NCBI RefSeq assembly: GCF_900141785.1 | Contig: NZ_FQYP01000006.1 | Coordinates: forward strand, 186,001-250,000 | DNA from: Aquimarina spongiae | Lineage (GTDB): Bacteria; Bacteroidota; Bacteroidia; Flavobacteriales; Flavobacteriaceae | DNA length: 64,000 bases | Reading direction: 5' to 3' | In this document: in pieces, positions 44,379 to 53,475 of the stretch | Numbering within the stretch: the first letter of the stretch is position 1 | How the letters are laid out: every line of letters begins with the position of its first letter | The notes under the pieces: generated by a model | The model's database searches: none | What the model saw: the letters and a program-made list of their open reading frames with translations, nothing else | Told to the model about the DNA's origin: nothing | Made by a program: the position numbers and the translations under genes

Positions 44379-45283
44379 TGCAGTAAAGTTTTGAAAACGT
44401 TAAAAATGAAATATGAGGTATCCGATAGGTATTCAAAATTTACCGTATCATATGTATCTTTTGGGGTGTGGTAGTAAGGGGTAGAATCCCTCTTAACATA
44501 CTCTTCAGAGATACCTAAAGCTTTGAATCCTTGATCAATGAATGATTTATGATCAGAAGAGCTCACTTTTGTACGATACACGGGGATTTTCAATTGTTGA
44601 GCAACACTATTGTATAATCTTTCTAACTCTGGTGCAGGTAATTCCAATTCTACACCTTTGTTGTTATCATTATCCCAGCCTACCATGTCAATGGTATGTA
44701 CAGAGTGGATGTTTTTTTGAGTGGTTTTTAGCATTTTGGCATAAGCTCTGCTTCCTACTTCATTATCTTCTTCTTGATCAAAAAACACCAGCATGAAGTT
44801 AAATTTTCTGTTCTCCAGTTGTTTCAACTGTCTGGCAACCGATAAGCAAAGTGCTATACCTGTCGCATTATCAATAGCCCCTGGACTACCTCGTTCGGTA
44901 TCATAATGAGAACCAAAGACAACATAGGTGTCACTTAGTATTGTTGCTGGTAAAACAGCAGCTACATTAATTCCTTGCATCGGTTCTAAGATTAGATCAA
45001 GAAAGGGGTTGCCATTGGTAGCCTTGTAATGATGGTTTTCTAATTTCCATCCTATTGCTGTTAGGGAATTGGATAAATATCCTGCGGTGATTTCTCGTTC
45101 TTCGGGAGATGCTCGCTGAGTTAGGAACATACCATTTGAGATTTCTGATTTTCCGCAGAGTTTTGCAATAACTTCCTTCTGGAAAGGAAGCATCTCCTCA
45201 AGAAATACGGGGTCTACCTGCGCTTCTAACTCAAATAAGGATAATAAGATAAAAGACGGTATAAGAAATAAGGTTGATTTCAT
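44375..45283 (-). CDS. M28-family zinc aminopeptidase, exported
   Basis: These 302 residues have a signal peptide (1-21, ending LELEAQ). The two-zinc site of M28 peptidases is complete: His126 in GSHYDTE, the bridging Asp138 in GAIDNATG, Glu171/Glu172 in FFDQEEDNEVGSRAYA, Asp199 in HTIDMVGWD and His245 in SSDHKSF. This enzyme removes N-terminal residues or acts as a glutaminyl-cyclase-like relative; the EE pair and the DNATG motif favour peptidase activity. It leads a three-gene operon with two membrane proteins and diverges from the LytS/LytTR pair. Confidence 0.88.
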   Translation of the reverse strand: MKSTLFLIPSFILLSLFELEAQVDPVFLEEMLPFQKEVIAKLCGKSEISNGMFLTQRASPEEREITAGYLSNSLTAIGWKLENHHYKATNGNPFLDLILEPMQGINVAAVLPATILSDTYVVFGSHYDTERGSPGAIDNATGIALCLSVARQLKQLENRKFNFMLVFFDQEEDNEVGSRAYAKMLKTTQKNIHSVHTIDMVGWDNDNNKGVELELPAPELERLYNSVAQQLKIPVYRTKVSSSDHKSFIDQGFKALGISEEYVKRDSTPYYHTPKDTYDTVNFEYLSDTSYFIFNVFKTLLQ

Positions 45284-45496
45284 TTTTTATTTGTTTTTTG
45301 AAGTTGGCTCATTAAACATAGCTGTTAAGTAGAATGCTTACTAAAATTTATGATCGTAGAGAGAAATCCTGGGATAGATAATTCATAGGTTAAGTTGAAT
45401 AGCTATCGATCATTGATTTTGGAGTATCTGTCATTGTAAATGTCCTATCCATCATATCGATGTACATAACTTTTGTAAAAACAGTACCTTTAAGAC

Positions 45497-46294
45497 ATGC
45501 TTAGAATTTTTAGGAAATACACAACCTTTATAGCTGTTGCTTTATTGATTGCGGAGCTTTTCGGGATGTTACATTTCAAAAGAATGGAAGAATTGTCGGG
45601 ATTAGAGATCCATGATAATTACTTTTATCTGTTCCAGTATCTATTTATTTTTACGTTCGGATATTTGGTGCTACGATGGCTCTTTAGGCTTTGGAAAGAG
45701 TACAGAAGCTTGAAAAATGACAAAAATGAGGCAGAATTGATGTTGTTAAAAAGCAGAGTAGATCCACATTTTTTCTTTAATACCCTCAATAATTTGTATG
45801 GCTTGGCGATAGAAAAGTCGGATAGAGCTCCAGAAGTCATTTTAAAACTTTCTGAAGTCATGCGGTACACCATTTATGAGGGAGAAAATGATTATGTTAC
45901 CCTAAAGAATGAGATTGAATACCTGGAAACTTATCTGGAGATTCATAAGTTGAGGTACCAAAAAAAGGTAAGGATATCTTTTAAAATTCAGATTGATGAC
46001 ATAGAAATCAAAATAGCCCCATTAATGCTCATCATGCTATTAGAAAATGCTATAAAACATGGAGTAGAAAGCATGGTGGACAATGCATATATCGATATGG
46101 ATCTTAAGGCTACAAAGAACACTGTGTTTTTCCAAATAATAAATAATTTTAAACCTGTAATACGTGGAGCAAAAGGGATTGGGTTGTCCAATCTGAAAAA
46201 ACGACTTCAATTAATTTATCCAAAGAGACATGAATTACTCCTCAAAAAAGGAGAAGGTACTTATCAAGCAACACTGAAAATTCAAACTCTATGA
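45497..46294 (+). CDS. LytS-type sensor histidine kinase
   Basis: The 265 residues have two transmembrane helices (about 11-27 and 46-66) and a His_kinase domain with phospho-acceptor His91 in RVDPHFFFNTLNNLYG. The ATPase domain has LLENAIKHGVES and GIGLSNLKKRL. The extracytoplasmic part is only about 20 residues, so it may sense a membrane or intramembrane signal. It overlaps the LytTR regulator gene by ATGA, giving a complete two-component pair. Targets are unknown. The divergent M28 peptidase operon is one candidate. Confidence 0.92.
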   Translation: MLRIFRKYTTFIAVALLIAELFGMLHFKRMEELSGLEIHDNYFYLFQYLFIFTFGYLVLRWLFRLWKEYRSLKNDKNEAELMLLKSRVDPHFFFNTLNNLYGLAIEKSDRAPEVILKLSEVMRYTIYEGENDYVTLKNEIEYLETYLEIHKLRYQKKVRISFKIQIDDIEIKIAPLMLIMLLENAIKHGVESMVDNAYIDMDLKATKNTVFFQIINNFKPVIRGAKGIGLSNLKKRLQLIYPKRHELLLKKGEGTYQATLKIQTL

Positions 46295-46974
46295 AATATA
46301 TCATTTTGGATGATGAACCCATTGCACATCGCATCATCGAGGGGTTTTCGGAAAAGTTGAAAACCCTGGAGAAGGTAGGGAATGCCTACAATGCCTTTGA
46401 AGCCATCCAAATGTTGCAAGAGCAAAAGGTTGATCTTTTGTTTTTGGATATGAATATGCCAGAGATTAATGGGTTTGAATTCCTGAAAACGCTACCAGAA
46501 ACACCTCAAATCATAGTTACTTCTGCACATAAGGAATTTGCTTTAGAGGGGTACGAGTTTAATGTGGTAGACTATTTACTAAAACCTTTTTCTTTTGAAA
46601 GATTTATCAAGGCAGTCAACAAAGTAACGATGGTCAACAAGAACATATCACCCCTAGAGTATCATACTAAGCACCCATTTGTATATCTCAAATCAGGAGA
46701 CAAGCAAATAAAAGTCTTTTTTAAGGATATATTGTTTATCGAAGCCTCAGGGAACTATTGTAAGGTGTTTTTGCAGGACGAAATGATTGTGATTTTGCAG
46801 AAGATCTCAACATTTGAAAAAGAATTACCCAAAGGATTTCTACGCATTCATAATTCGTTTATTATCGCCAAGGAAAAAGTAAAGGTAATAGAAGGCAATA
46901 GATTATATATTGAACATCATAAGATTCCAATCGGAACTACCTACAAGAGCAGGATAGGGGAGCTTTATAAATAA
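46291..46974 (+). CDS. LytTR-family response regulator
   Basis: The 227 residues have a receiver domain (phospho-acceptor Asp53 in LLFLDMNMPEINGFEFL, Lys in LLKPFSFERF) and a LytTR DNA-binding domain (about 130-225, KVFFKDILFIEASGNYCKV, RIHNSFIIAKEKV). It is the cognate regulator of the kinase upstream, with overlapping stop/start codons. LytTR regulators bind paired direct repeats before target genes; I found no convincing pair here. Confidence 0.93.
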   Translation: MKYIILDDEPIAHRIIEGFSEKLKTLEKVGNAYNAFEAIQMLQEQKVDLLFLDMNMPEINGFEFLKTLPETPQIIVTSAHKEFALEGYEFNVVDYLLKPFSFERFIKAVNKVTMVNKNISPLEYHTKHPFVYLKSGDKQIKVFFKDILFIEASGNYCKVFLQDEMIVILQKISTFEKELPKGFLRIHNSFIIAKEKVKVIEGNRLYIEHHKIPIGTTYKSRIGELYK

Positions 46975-47008
46975 GCTAGTGGGTTTAAAATTAGAAGGCA
47001 AAGTATTG

Positions 47009-47947
47009 TCAGTTCAAAGAATGTGCTTCGATATATGCTTTGGGGCTCATGCCCACTTTCTTTTTAAACACTCGGGTAAAATATTGTGGATATTCAAAAC
47101 CTAATTGATACGCCGTTTCAGATATAGATAAGTTGGGATTTAGCAACAGACTTTTTGCTTCTTCTACCAAAAATAAATTGATTTGATCAATCGCTGTTTT
47201 ACCAGTTTCAGCCTTAATCGTATCACTCATATATCGATGACTTACGTTTAACTGTGCAGCCATCCAATCTACTGTTGGAATGCCTTCTTCTGCCAGTAGA
47301 TTTTGTTCAAAATAAGCATTTAATATCTCCTTGAATTTTGTGATCAAAATCTTATTATTATCCGTTCTATCAAGAAATTGTCTTTTGTAAAATCGATCCG
47401 CATATTTTAATAAGGTATCCAGCTGTGAGATGATAATTTCTTTGCTAAATTCATCTTGATTATTGTGATATTCAATGGTAATGTTCTTAAAAATATCTTT
47501 TACAATCTGCTCTTCTTTTGGAGACAAATGAAGTGCTTCATTCACATGATAATTAAAGAAATTGTATTTTTTGATCTTTTGATATATATCCAAACTTTGA
47601 ATGTAATCTTTATGAAACGCAATGTGATAACTCTCTGAGCTAAACACTAGATCCTTAAAACTTAATCTTTGATTGGGAGCCGTGAATAGAAGTGTGCCAT
47701 TGCTACAATCATATTTTGTACGCCCATAGGTAATTTCACCCGAAATAATTTTTTTGAAGCCTATCGCATAAAAATCACAACAGAGTTCTATGGGTTCCTC
47801 AAACGAATGGGTATCACAGTTTTCTTCTTCCTCTTCTTCCTCTTCTTCCAGTTCAGTATGCAATACACTTAATAAAGGATTTTGTGGATCAGGTAATTCA
47901 AAGTGCTTATGATACTCGGTGATACTTTTGAAATTAAAACTCGGCAT
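47009..47947 (-). CDS. AraC-family transcriptional regulator with a poly-Glu tract
   Basis: The 312 residues begin with an effector region typical of this family (MPSFNFKSITEYHKHF). A run of about nine Glu, encoded by GAA/GAG triplets, lies around residue 35 and is a likely slippage-prone microsatellite. The AraC/XylS domain covers about 215-312, with the two helix-turn-helix halves VDWMAAQLNVSHRYMSDTIK and SISETAYQLGFEYPQYFTRVFKK. It follows the metallo-beta-lactamase gene on the same strand (33-nt gap), so they are probably co-transcribed. Two 21-bp-spaced direct repeats upstream of that gene are its likely binding sites. Confidence 0.9.
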   Translation of the reverse strand: MPSFNFKSITEYHKHFELPDPQNPLLSVLHTELEEEEEEEEENCDTHSFEEPIELCCDFYAIGFKKIISGEITYGRTKYDCSNGTLLFTAPNQRLSFKDLVFSSESYHIAFHKDYIQSLDIYQKIKKYNFFNYHVNEALHLSPKEEQIVKDIFKNITIEYHNNQDEFSKEIIISQLDTLLKYADRFYKRQFLDRTDNNKILITKFKEILNAYFEQNLLAEEGIPTVDWMAAQLNVSHRYMSDTIKAETGKTAIDQINLFLVEEAKSLLLNPNLSISETAYQLGFEYPQYFTRVFKKKVGMSPKAYIEAHSLN

Positions 47948-47980
47948 TGTTAATACATTATGGATTATTAAAATTACAAC

Positions 47981-49123
47981 TTATTTTTGATAGCGATTCC
48001 ACCATTTATTTTGAGAAGTACCTTCATCATCAATACCTGTTGATTCCCCTATTTCGGGAGTGACTAGTGTAAGACCTAATTCATCCGCTTTTTTGCTCAC
48101 ACGTTCTATGGGATCTGTCCAAGAATGTTGCGCCAATTTAAAAGCACCCCAATGAATGGGCATTATTCTTTTTGCTTTTACGTCCTTACCGGCTTGTGCA
48201 GTCTCTTCTGGAAACATATGAATCTCGGACCATAGTTCATTGTACTGCCCACATTCGATCATCGCAAAATCAAAAGGACCATACTTATCGCCAATTTCTT
48301 TAAAGTGTGACGCATAACCACTGTCTCCGCTAAAGAATATGTTCTCCTCATTGGATTGAATGATCCACGAACACCATAGGGTATGATCTCGATCCGATAA
48401 CCCTCTTCCCGAAAAATGTTGTGCAGGGGTGCTTATAAAAGTCAGGTCTTCAAATGTAGTTTCTTGCCACCAATCTAATTCAACTATCTTTTCTTTTGGG
48501 ACTCCCCATTCTTGCAAATGAATTCCCACTCCTAATGGGGTGAAAAACATGCTTACCTTATCTTTTAGCTTCAGTATAGACTCATAATCCAAATGGTCAT
48601 AATGATCATGAGAAATGACTACGGCATCTATTTTGGGAAGCTTTTCAATTTCAATAGGCAATTCTTTATTGAATCGTTTTCCTCCCAATAGGGGGTGAGG
48701 AGCGGGAACTTCACTTAGCATGGGGTCGATTATAACATTCTTGCCATTCATCTGCAATAAAAAAGCAGAATGCCCAAACCAGATAAATCTTGTTTTTGAA
48801 TGATAATTGGCAATGTTTAGTGAATCCACTTTTTGAACTTCGATTGGAGAATTTGGTTTGGTATTGGGAATGTTCTTAAACATGCCTCCTATAGCTTTCA
48901 ACATATTTCCCATGCTCATTTCAGAGGTTACGCCTCCAATGTTTATGAATTTCCCTTCGTTATGGTTTTCAGATTTGGCATATTCTATTAATTGCTCTTT
49001 TGATATCTTTCCTCCAAATTGGGGACTGAAATTTACAAATAGGATACCAGTAATAACAAGTGCTCCAATAATACCTCCAATAGCTAATAACATTCTTCCT
49101 ATGATTTTACGTATTCTTTTCAT
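47981..49123 (-). CDS. Metallo-beta-lactamase-fold hydrolase (NAPE-PLD/UlaG-like), membrane-anchored
   Basis: These 380 residues start with a transmembrane anchor (about 10-31). The metal motif ISHDHYDH (His172, His174, Asp176, His177) follows WFGHSAFLLQMNGKNVIIDP, which fits the N-acyl phosphatidylethanolamine phospholipase D / UlaG branch. Later ligands are in TPAQHFSGRG, FFSGDSGY and PIHWGAFKL. The family hydrolyses phospholipid or lactone substrates. Location at the membrane suggests a lipid-like substrate, but the actual one is unknown. It precedes the AraC regulator gene on the same strand. Confidence 0.87.
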   Translation of the reverse strand: MKRIRKIIGRMLLAIGGIIGALVITGILFVNFSPQFGGKISKEQLIEYAKSENHNEGKFINIGGVTSEMSMGNMLKAIGGMFKNIPNTKPNSPIEVQKVDSLNIANYHSKTRFIWFGHSAFLLQMNGKNVIIDPMLSEVPAPHPLLGGKRFNKELPIEIEKLPKIDAVVISHDHYDHLDYESILKLKDKVSMFFTPLGVGIHLQEWGVPKEKIVELDWWQETTFEDLTFISTPAQHFSGRGLSDRDHTLWCSWIIQSNEENIFFSGDSGYASHFKEIGDKYGPFDFAMIECGQYNELWSEIHMFPEETAQAGKDVKAKRIMPIHWGAFKLAQHSWTDPIERVSKKADELGLTLVTPEIGESTGIDDEGTSQNKWWNRYQK

Positions 49124-49181
49124 TATTCAGTTAAAATAGAAAATGATCTCCTTAAATAGTTTTATGCTGATCATTTGATTG

Positions 49182-49246
49182 CAAAGTTATATCAGATATA
49201 GGGTTGGCGACTTACACATTTTGGTAGAAGACTTATACTTTTTGGT
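49182..49246 (-). promoter_or_regulatory. AraC-type direct repeats and promoter upstream of the metallo-hydrolase
   Basis: Two direct repeats of about 17 nt (plus-strand GACTTACACATTTTGGT at 49209-49225 and GACTTATACTTTTTGGT at 49230-49246) start 21 bp apart, two helical turns, as AraC-family dimers prefer. A -7 box TAACTTTG lies on the minus strand at 49182-49189. The near repeat is 20 nt from that box, so it occupies the -33 position. This is the layout of an activator overlapping the -33 element. The start codon is 59 nt downstream. Confidence 0.7.
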
Positions 49247-49436
49247 TAGAGCCAGAAAAATCTACTATAAACGTGGAGGTATACTTTGTAGAGCTTTAGT
49301 AAATGACCAAAATTTAATATTCTGGTTTTTTTTGTCGTAGATGAAGGACAGAGAGAGGTCAATAAGACGTGATTATATTTTCTATATTTGGAAAAATAGT
49401 GATCGAGAACCGTAGGTATACGTTATAAGATATTCT

Positions 49437-50013
49437 ATGAAGTTAAAATTTTTCACTCTATTTCTGATTTTACGAATTTTGAATTTTAGAGAAGGTTTTA
49501 TATTAAAGGAACCTATAATAGAACAACTTTCAAGACTATAACACACTACGCTTTTATACCCTGAAAGAGTTTGATGAGTTTGGAGATTTAGAGGAAATCA
49601 AGCGATATTACAATCATCGAGGTTATCGTTATTGTATTTCTCCAGACGTTCATAGAACTACAAAACATTTTTTGTTACTCAATGCTATGAAAGAGGATAA
49701 TTTTGAGCGTTTTGAAATGTATGTCAATAGGTTTAAGAGGTTTCTTGATGATCCTATTTTGGAAATATGGGCGATTAGATTTGGAAATTATTTTGCTAAG
49801 AATAACAGGGGCGAAGATGCTTTAAAAAGGTATCAGGCAGGACTAAAAAAGTTCCCTGAATCAGCGGTTATTCATAATGCATTGGGAGAGTTTTATGCAA
49901 ACAAAGGAGACAAACCAAAAGCAATACTATATTACAAAAAGGCGATTGGCTATGCAGAAACAAATAAGGATTCAAATTTAGAGGAATATAAAACTAACTT
50001 AGGAAAACTGTAA
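49437..50013 (+). pseudogene. Decayed gene: signal peptide start, broken middle, TPR-like C-terminus
   Basis: An ATG at 49437 begins MKLKFFTLFLILRILNF, which looks like a signal peptide, but that frame stops after about 34 codons. A second frame opens at 49522 with no ATG for 165 nt and reads coding-like sequence to 50013, including YNTLRFYTLKEFDEF, RTTKHFLLLNAMKEDNFERFE and a TPR-like DALKRYQAGLKKFPESA. This fits the tail of an esterase-type or other TPR-ended protein whose catalytic middle has been deleted. If translated, the only usable starts (TTG 49672, ATG 49687) would give about 110 residues. Confidence 0.55.
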
Positions 50014-50162
50014 ACGCGTTCAAATTTCATTCAAATAAAAAAATATAGAGTTATTGAATAGGTGAGATGAAAAACTGTTTTTAGTTAGGCATTCAAAATT
50101 CTCTATTAGTGTATTACATATTTTTTTAGCACTTTCTTAAATTTACCGTGGTGTAGTAAACG

Positions 50163-51956
50163 TTGAATCTATCAAATACCAATATATCATCTATAGACAA
50201 ATCTATTGTTGTCTTACCGTTCAAAAACCTGAGTGGTGATACTTCTTATGAGTATTTCTCTGATGGTATTACCGAAGAAATCATTAATGCTCTTACAAAG
50301 ATTGATGGACTTAAAGTTACTGCACGTACTTCGTCATTTACATTTAAGAACAAACCAACAGACATTCGGATTATAGGTAACGAACTTGGCGTAACCAATG
50401 CGGTAGAAGGAAGTATCCGGATTGCGAAAGAGCGAATACGGATTTCTGCACAACTTACACGAACAGATACCGGTTTTCTGCTATGGTCTGAAAAGTTTGA
50501 TAGAGAACTTAATGATGTTTTTGAACTTCAGGATGAAATTAGTCTTCTGATAGCTGATAAAATTCGAGAGAATTTTGGACATATCGAGATTGATGAAACC
50601 CTATCCACTGTTCGTACACAAAACCTTACGGCGTATCAACTCTATTTGAAAGGAAGATATTTTCAGCTCACCTGGAATTTACCAAATATTGAAAAGGCTA
50701 TTGGTTTTTATCAAAAGGCTGCAGATTTTGATGCTTCTTATGCAGACCCCGTAATAGCTATTGGCTGGTGTTACGCCATCAATGCAAGTTGGGGACATAT
50801 GGATAGAGATGATGGGCTTAAAAAGGCAAATGAATTCCTGGATAGGGGTTTAGCAATGAACCCTGAATCTTATACTGGGTATTTTGCTAGAGCAACAATA
50901 CATTTTTGGGGGAATTGGCAGTTTGAAAAAGGGTATCACGATCTCCAAAGTTGTTTTAAAATAAATTCACATTTCTCTGAAGGTATGGAAGCCCTTGCAG
51001 AATTGTATACGGCAGCGGGTTTTTTTTACAGGGCTTTGGAACAGACTGAACGGATTCTAAAAATTAACCCATTATCCCCAAATCATTATTATACCCAAGG
51101 TAATATACATTATTTGCAAGGAGACTACGAAACTGCATTGAATAGCTTCGAAAATTCGCTAAAGCTTGACAATAGTTTTGCATTAAGCCGACATTTAAAG
51201 GTAGCATGTCTGTTGTTTTTAAAGCAAAAAGGAATAATGCTTACGTATGCCAAATCCTTTCTGAATGATGATTTTGTGACTATGATTAATGCCATTTATG
51301 AAGCAGTTCATCATCAAAAGATTCCAGAATACGATGAAGCGCTAGTGTCAGAAAATTTGAACTTGATGGTGTATTGGGATTTTTATTATTTGGTACATTG
51401 TCAAAAAACGGATCTTGCACTCGAACACTTCGAGAAAATGGTAGATGAGCGTATTGGACAAATCATTAATTTTCAATTTGATCCATTCCTAGAGCCTATA
51501 CGAGGAACTAAAGTTTTCAAAGAATTAAGAGATTCAGTGTTCAAAGGAATCGAAGCCACAACCTTCTCTGTTGAAACCTCAAAAACGGATAACATCCCAT
51601 CCTTTACCCAAAAAGAATCTGATGAATTTAAAAATGAATTAGACCAAGTTTTAATTGGTAAAGAGGCTTTTCTTTGGCCAGAATTATCGCTTCGCTCTTT
51701 GGCAGAAGAATTGGCCATCCACCCCAATCGATTATCAAAATTAATTAATGATGGTCTTCAAACAAATTTCACTGAACTAGTGAACGGTAAGCGTCTCGAG
51801 TATTTCAAAAAAATAGCCTTGTTACCAGAGAATAACCATTTGACCTTGTTGGGATTGGCCTACGAAAGCGGTTTTAACTCCAAAACCGTTTTTAATACAT
51901 ACTTTAAAAAAGTAGAAGGTATGACGCCCAAGCAGTGGTTGAAGAATAATGCCTAG
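50163..51956 (+). CDS. TolB-like/TPR/AraC transcriptional regulator
   Basis: No ATG occurs in the first 200 codons; the frame begins at a TTG (50163) directly after an in-frame TAA, giving 597 residues. The N-terminal part (about 12-115, IVVLPFKNLSGDTSYEYFSDG) is the TolB-like domain found in many regulators of this type. TPR helices follow (about 155-330, YLKGRYFQLTWN, YTQGNIHYLQGDYETAL). An AraC-type helix-turn-helix ends it (about 500-597, LSLRSLAEELAIHPNRLSKL, LAYESGFNSKTVFNTYFKK). It has no membrane segment. It directly precedes the serine hydrolase operon, whose promoter carries 21-bp-spaced repeats plus a palindrome, and it is the best candidate to bind there and at 54720. Confidence 0.78.
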   Translation: MNLSNTNISSIDKSIVVLPFKNLSGDTSYEYFSDGITEEIINALTKIDGLKVTARTSSFTFKNKPTDIRIIGNELGVTNAVEGSIRIAKERIRISAQLTRTDTGFLLWSEKFDRELNDVFELQDEISLLIADKIRENFGHIEIDETLSTVRTQNLTAYQLYLKGRYFQLTWNLPNIEKAIGFYQKAADFDASYADPVIAIGWCYAINASWGHMDRDDGLKKANEFLDRGLAMNPESYTGYFARATIHFWGNWQFEKGYHDLQSCFKINSHFSEGMEALAELYTAAGFFYRALEQTERILKINPLSPNHYYTQGNIHYLQGDYETALNSFENSLKLDNSFALSRHLKVACLLFLKQKGIMLTYAKSFLNDDFVTMINAIYEAVHHQKIPEYDEALVSENLNLMVYWDFYYLVHCQKTDLALEHFEKMVDERIGQIINFQFDPFLEPIRGTKVFKELRDSVFKGIEATTFSVETSKTDNIPSFTQKESDEFKNELDQVLIGKEAFLWPELSLRSLAEELAIHPNRLSKLINDGLQTNFTELVNGKRLEYFKKIALLPENNHLTLLGLAYESGFNSKTVFNTYFKKVEGMTPKQWLKNNA

Positions 51957-52062
51957 TTGGGATGCTCGTACATAGTTTTAAAATCTCTTTTCTAGCATCT
52001 CAGTTGTAATCACAAGTATTTAATGCTACTTATTCAATTTTTTCGAGAATCGTAGTCAAAAA

Positions 52063-52134
52063 GTTCTGATTTTCATTTTATAGGTTCTGAATTTCATTTC
52101 AGAACGATTGTCTTTCCTTTCAAAATCATCTTTG
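52063..52134 (+). promoter_or_regulatory. Regulatory block 1: direct repeats, palindrome and -7-like box
   Basis: GTTCTGATTTTCATTT (52063-52078) recurs as GTTCTGAATTTCATTT (52084-52099), start to start 21 bp. The second copy is also the left half of a 22-bp palindrome (52084-52105) with arms GTTCTGA and TCAGAAC. A box CATCTTTG (52127-52134) follows 22 nt after the palindrome. It lies 58 nt before the serine hydrolase gene. Confidence 0.7.
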
Positions 52135-52192
52135 TACCATCAAAAAATTATCCATCTACTTCGCAATAGCGCGGAGTAAAAAACGAACATTT

Positions 52193-53455
52193 ATGACAAC
52201 AAGGATTAAAATTATTTTAGGAACAACATTAGTAATACTGCTATCAGCTATTTCGTCGTGCTCCAGCGATGATGATCGAAGTAGTACCCCACCTCTAGCA
52301 ACAAGAATTCAAACTCAAGAAGACCTAACAGAGTACTTCGAAAAAATTATAGAAACTCAGGAAATAGCTGGTTTTGCAGTGAGTATCGTACAAGGAAACA
52401 ATATTGATTACAAGGCTTCTTTTGGGTTTGAGAATGTTGAAACGCAACGTCACTTCAACAACCAAACGGTTATTAATATTGCTTCTTTAAGCAAATCCTT
52501 TGTTGGTGCGGCCACCGCAAAAGCTATTGAGCAAGGGCACTTTACCTTAGATACACCAATAAATGATATACTACCTACTCGCATTGTCAATCTTGCAAAT
52601 CCTGATGCGGTGATTCGAGTACGACATTTGGTAACACATACTTCAGGCATTGTAGATGATCAAAGTACGTATATCAAAGCCAATTATTTTGTATTGCCCA
52701 ATCAGGATATGAGTACTACAGGTGCTATGATATTAACGGATGCTCTAGAACTTGAAGTAATGAATCCTGTTCCACTTGATGAATATTTGGCAGAATATTT
52801 TTTAGAAGATGGAGCACTATATGGTGATTCTAACTTCATCGCCATAGAACCGGGAGAAGTATGGTCGTATTCAAATGTAGCAACGGCACTTATGGGCTTC
52901 GTCATTGAATCAGCCACCAAAGAAGATTTTGCAACCTATGTGGCAACATATATTTTATCGCCCTTGCAGATGAATAATACCACATTTAACGTGACAGAAG
53001 TAAACCAACAGCAATGGGCCACTCCTTATCTGGATAAAAATACACCTCTTCCATTTTACGGAAATCACGGCTATCCCGAAGGCAGCATACATACTACTAA
53101 TGATGATTTGGCAAACTACCTTTTGGATATGACCAATGGGATTAAGGGGCAATCAAATACATTATTCGAAACAGCTTTTTATGAATTACTATTTACTCCA
53201 CAACTTGATGCGGGTATCGTACCAGATGATTTTGCCGAAAACCACGGTCTGTATTGGTACAAAAAAGGAAATAACTGGGTTCATGGAGGTAATAGTTTGG
53301 GCGTGTCCAGTCATATGGAAATAAAAACAGATGGCAATTTAGGGTTCTTTGTTATTGCAAATATGGATGCCACTTTTTCGGATAACACTTATAAATGGGA
53401 AGCTGTATTGCAGCTTATAAAAGAAGGTGTTCAGGAATATATACAGCATAAATAA
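52193..53455 (+). CDS. Class C beta-lactamase-like serine hydrolase, lipoprotein
   Basis: These 420 residues begin with a lipoprotein signal (SAISSC, Cys23). The serine hydrolase motifs are SLSK (Ser98, Lys101), YSN in EVWSYSNVATAL and HGG in NWVHGGNSLG in place of KTG. This matches the beta-lactamase/PBP-like esterase superfamily, and members hydrolyse esters, D-amino peptides or small amides. It is the first gene after regulatory block 1 and leads an apparent three-gene operon with the NmrA-like protein (20-nt gap) and DUF983 protein (11-nt gap). The window holds two more proteins of this superfamily. Confidence 0.88.
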   Translation: MTTRIKIILGTTLVILLSAISSCSSDDDRSSTPPLATRIQTQEDLTEYFEKIIETQEIAGFAVSIVQGNNIDYKASFGFENVETQRHFNNQTVINIASLSKSFVGAATAKAIEQGHFTLDTPINDILPTRIVNLANPDAVIRVRHLVTHTSGIVDDQSTYIKANYFVLPNQDMSTTGAMILTDALELEVMNPVPLDEYLAEYFLEDGALYGDSNFIAIEPGEVWSYSNVATALMGFVIESATKEDFATYVATYILSPLQMNNTTFNVTEVNQQQWATPYLDKNTPLPFYGNHGYPEGSIHTTNDDLANYLLDMTNGIKGQSNTLFETAFYELLFTPQLDAGIVPDDFAENHGLYWYKKGNNWVHGGNSLGVSSHMEIKTDGNLGFFVIANMDATFSDNTYKWEAVLQLIKEGVQEYIQHK

Positions 53456-53475
53456 TCGGGTAAAATAGAATTAGG

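Noticed and set aside
45400..45496. LytTR-type direct repeats before the kinase gene
   Set aside because: TGTCATTGTAAATGTCC and neighbouring words are only weakly repeated, and I could not fit the usual spacing.
50016..50034. GTTCAAATTTCATTCAAAT as a third copy of the 22-bp operator
   Set aside because: It keeps the left half and centre only; the right arm is broken and no -7 box follows at the right distance.
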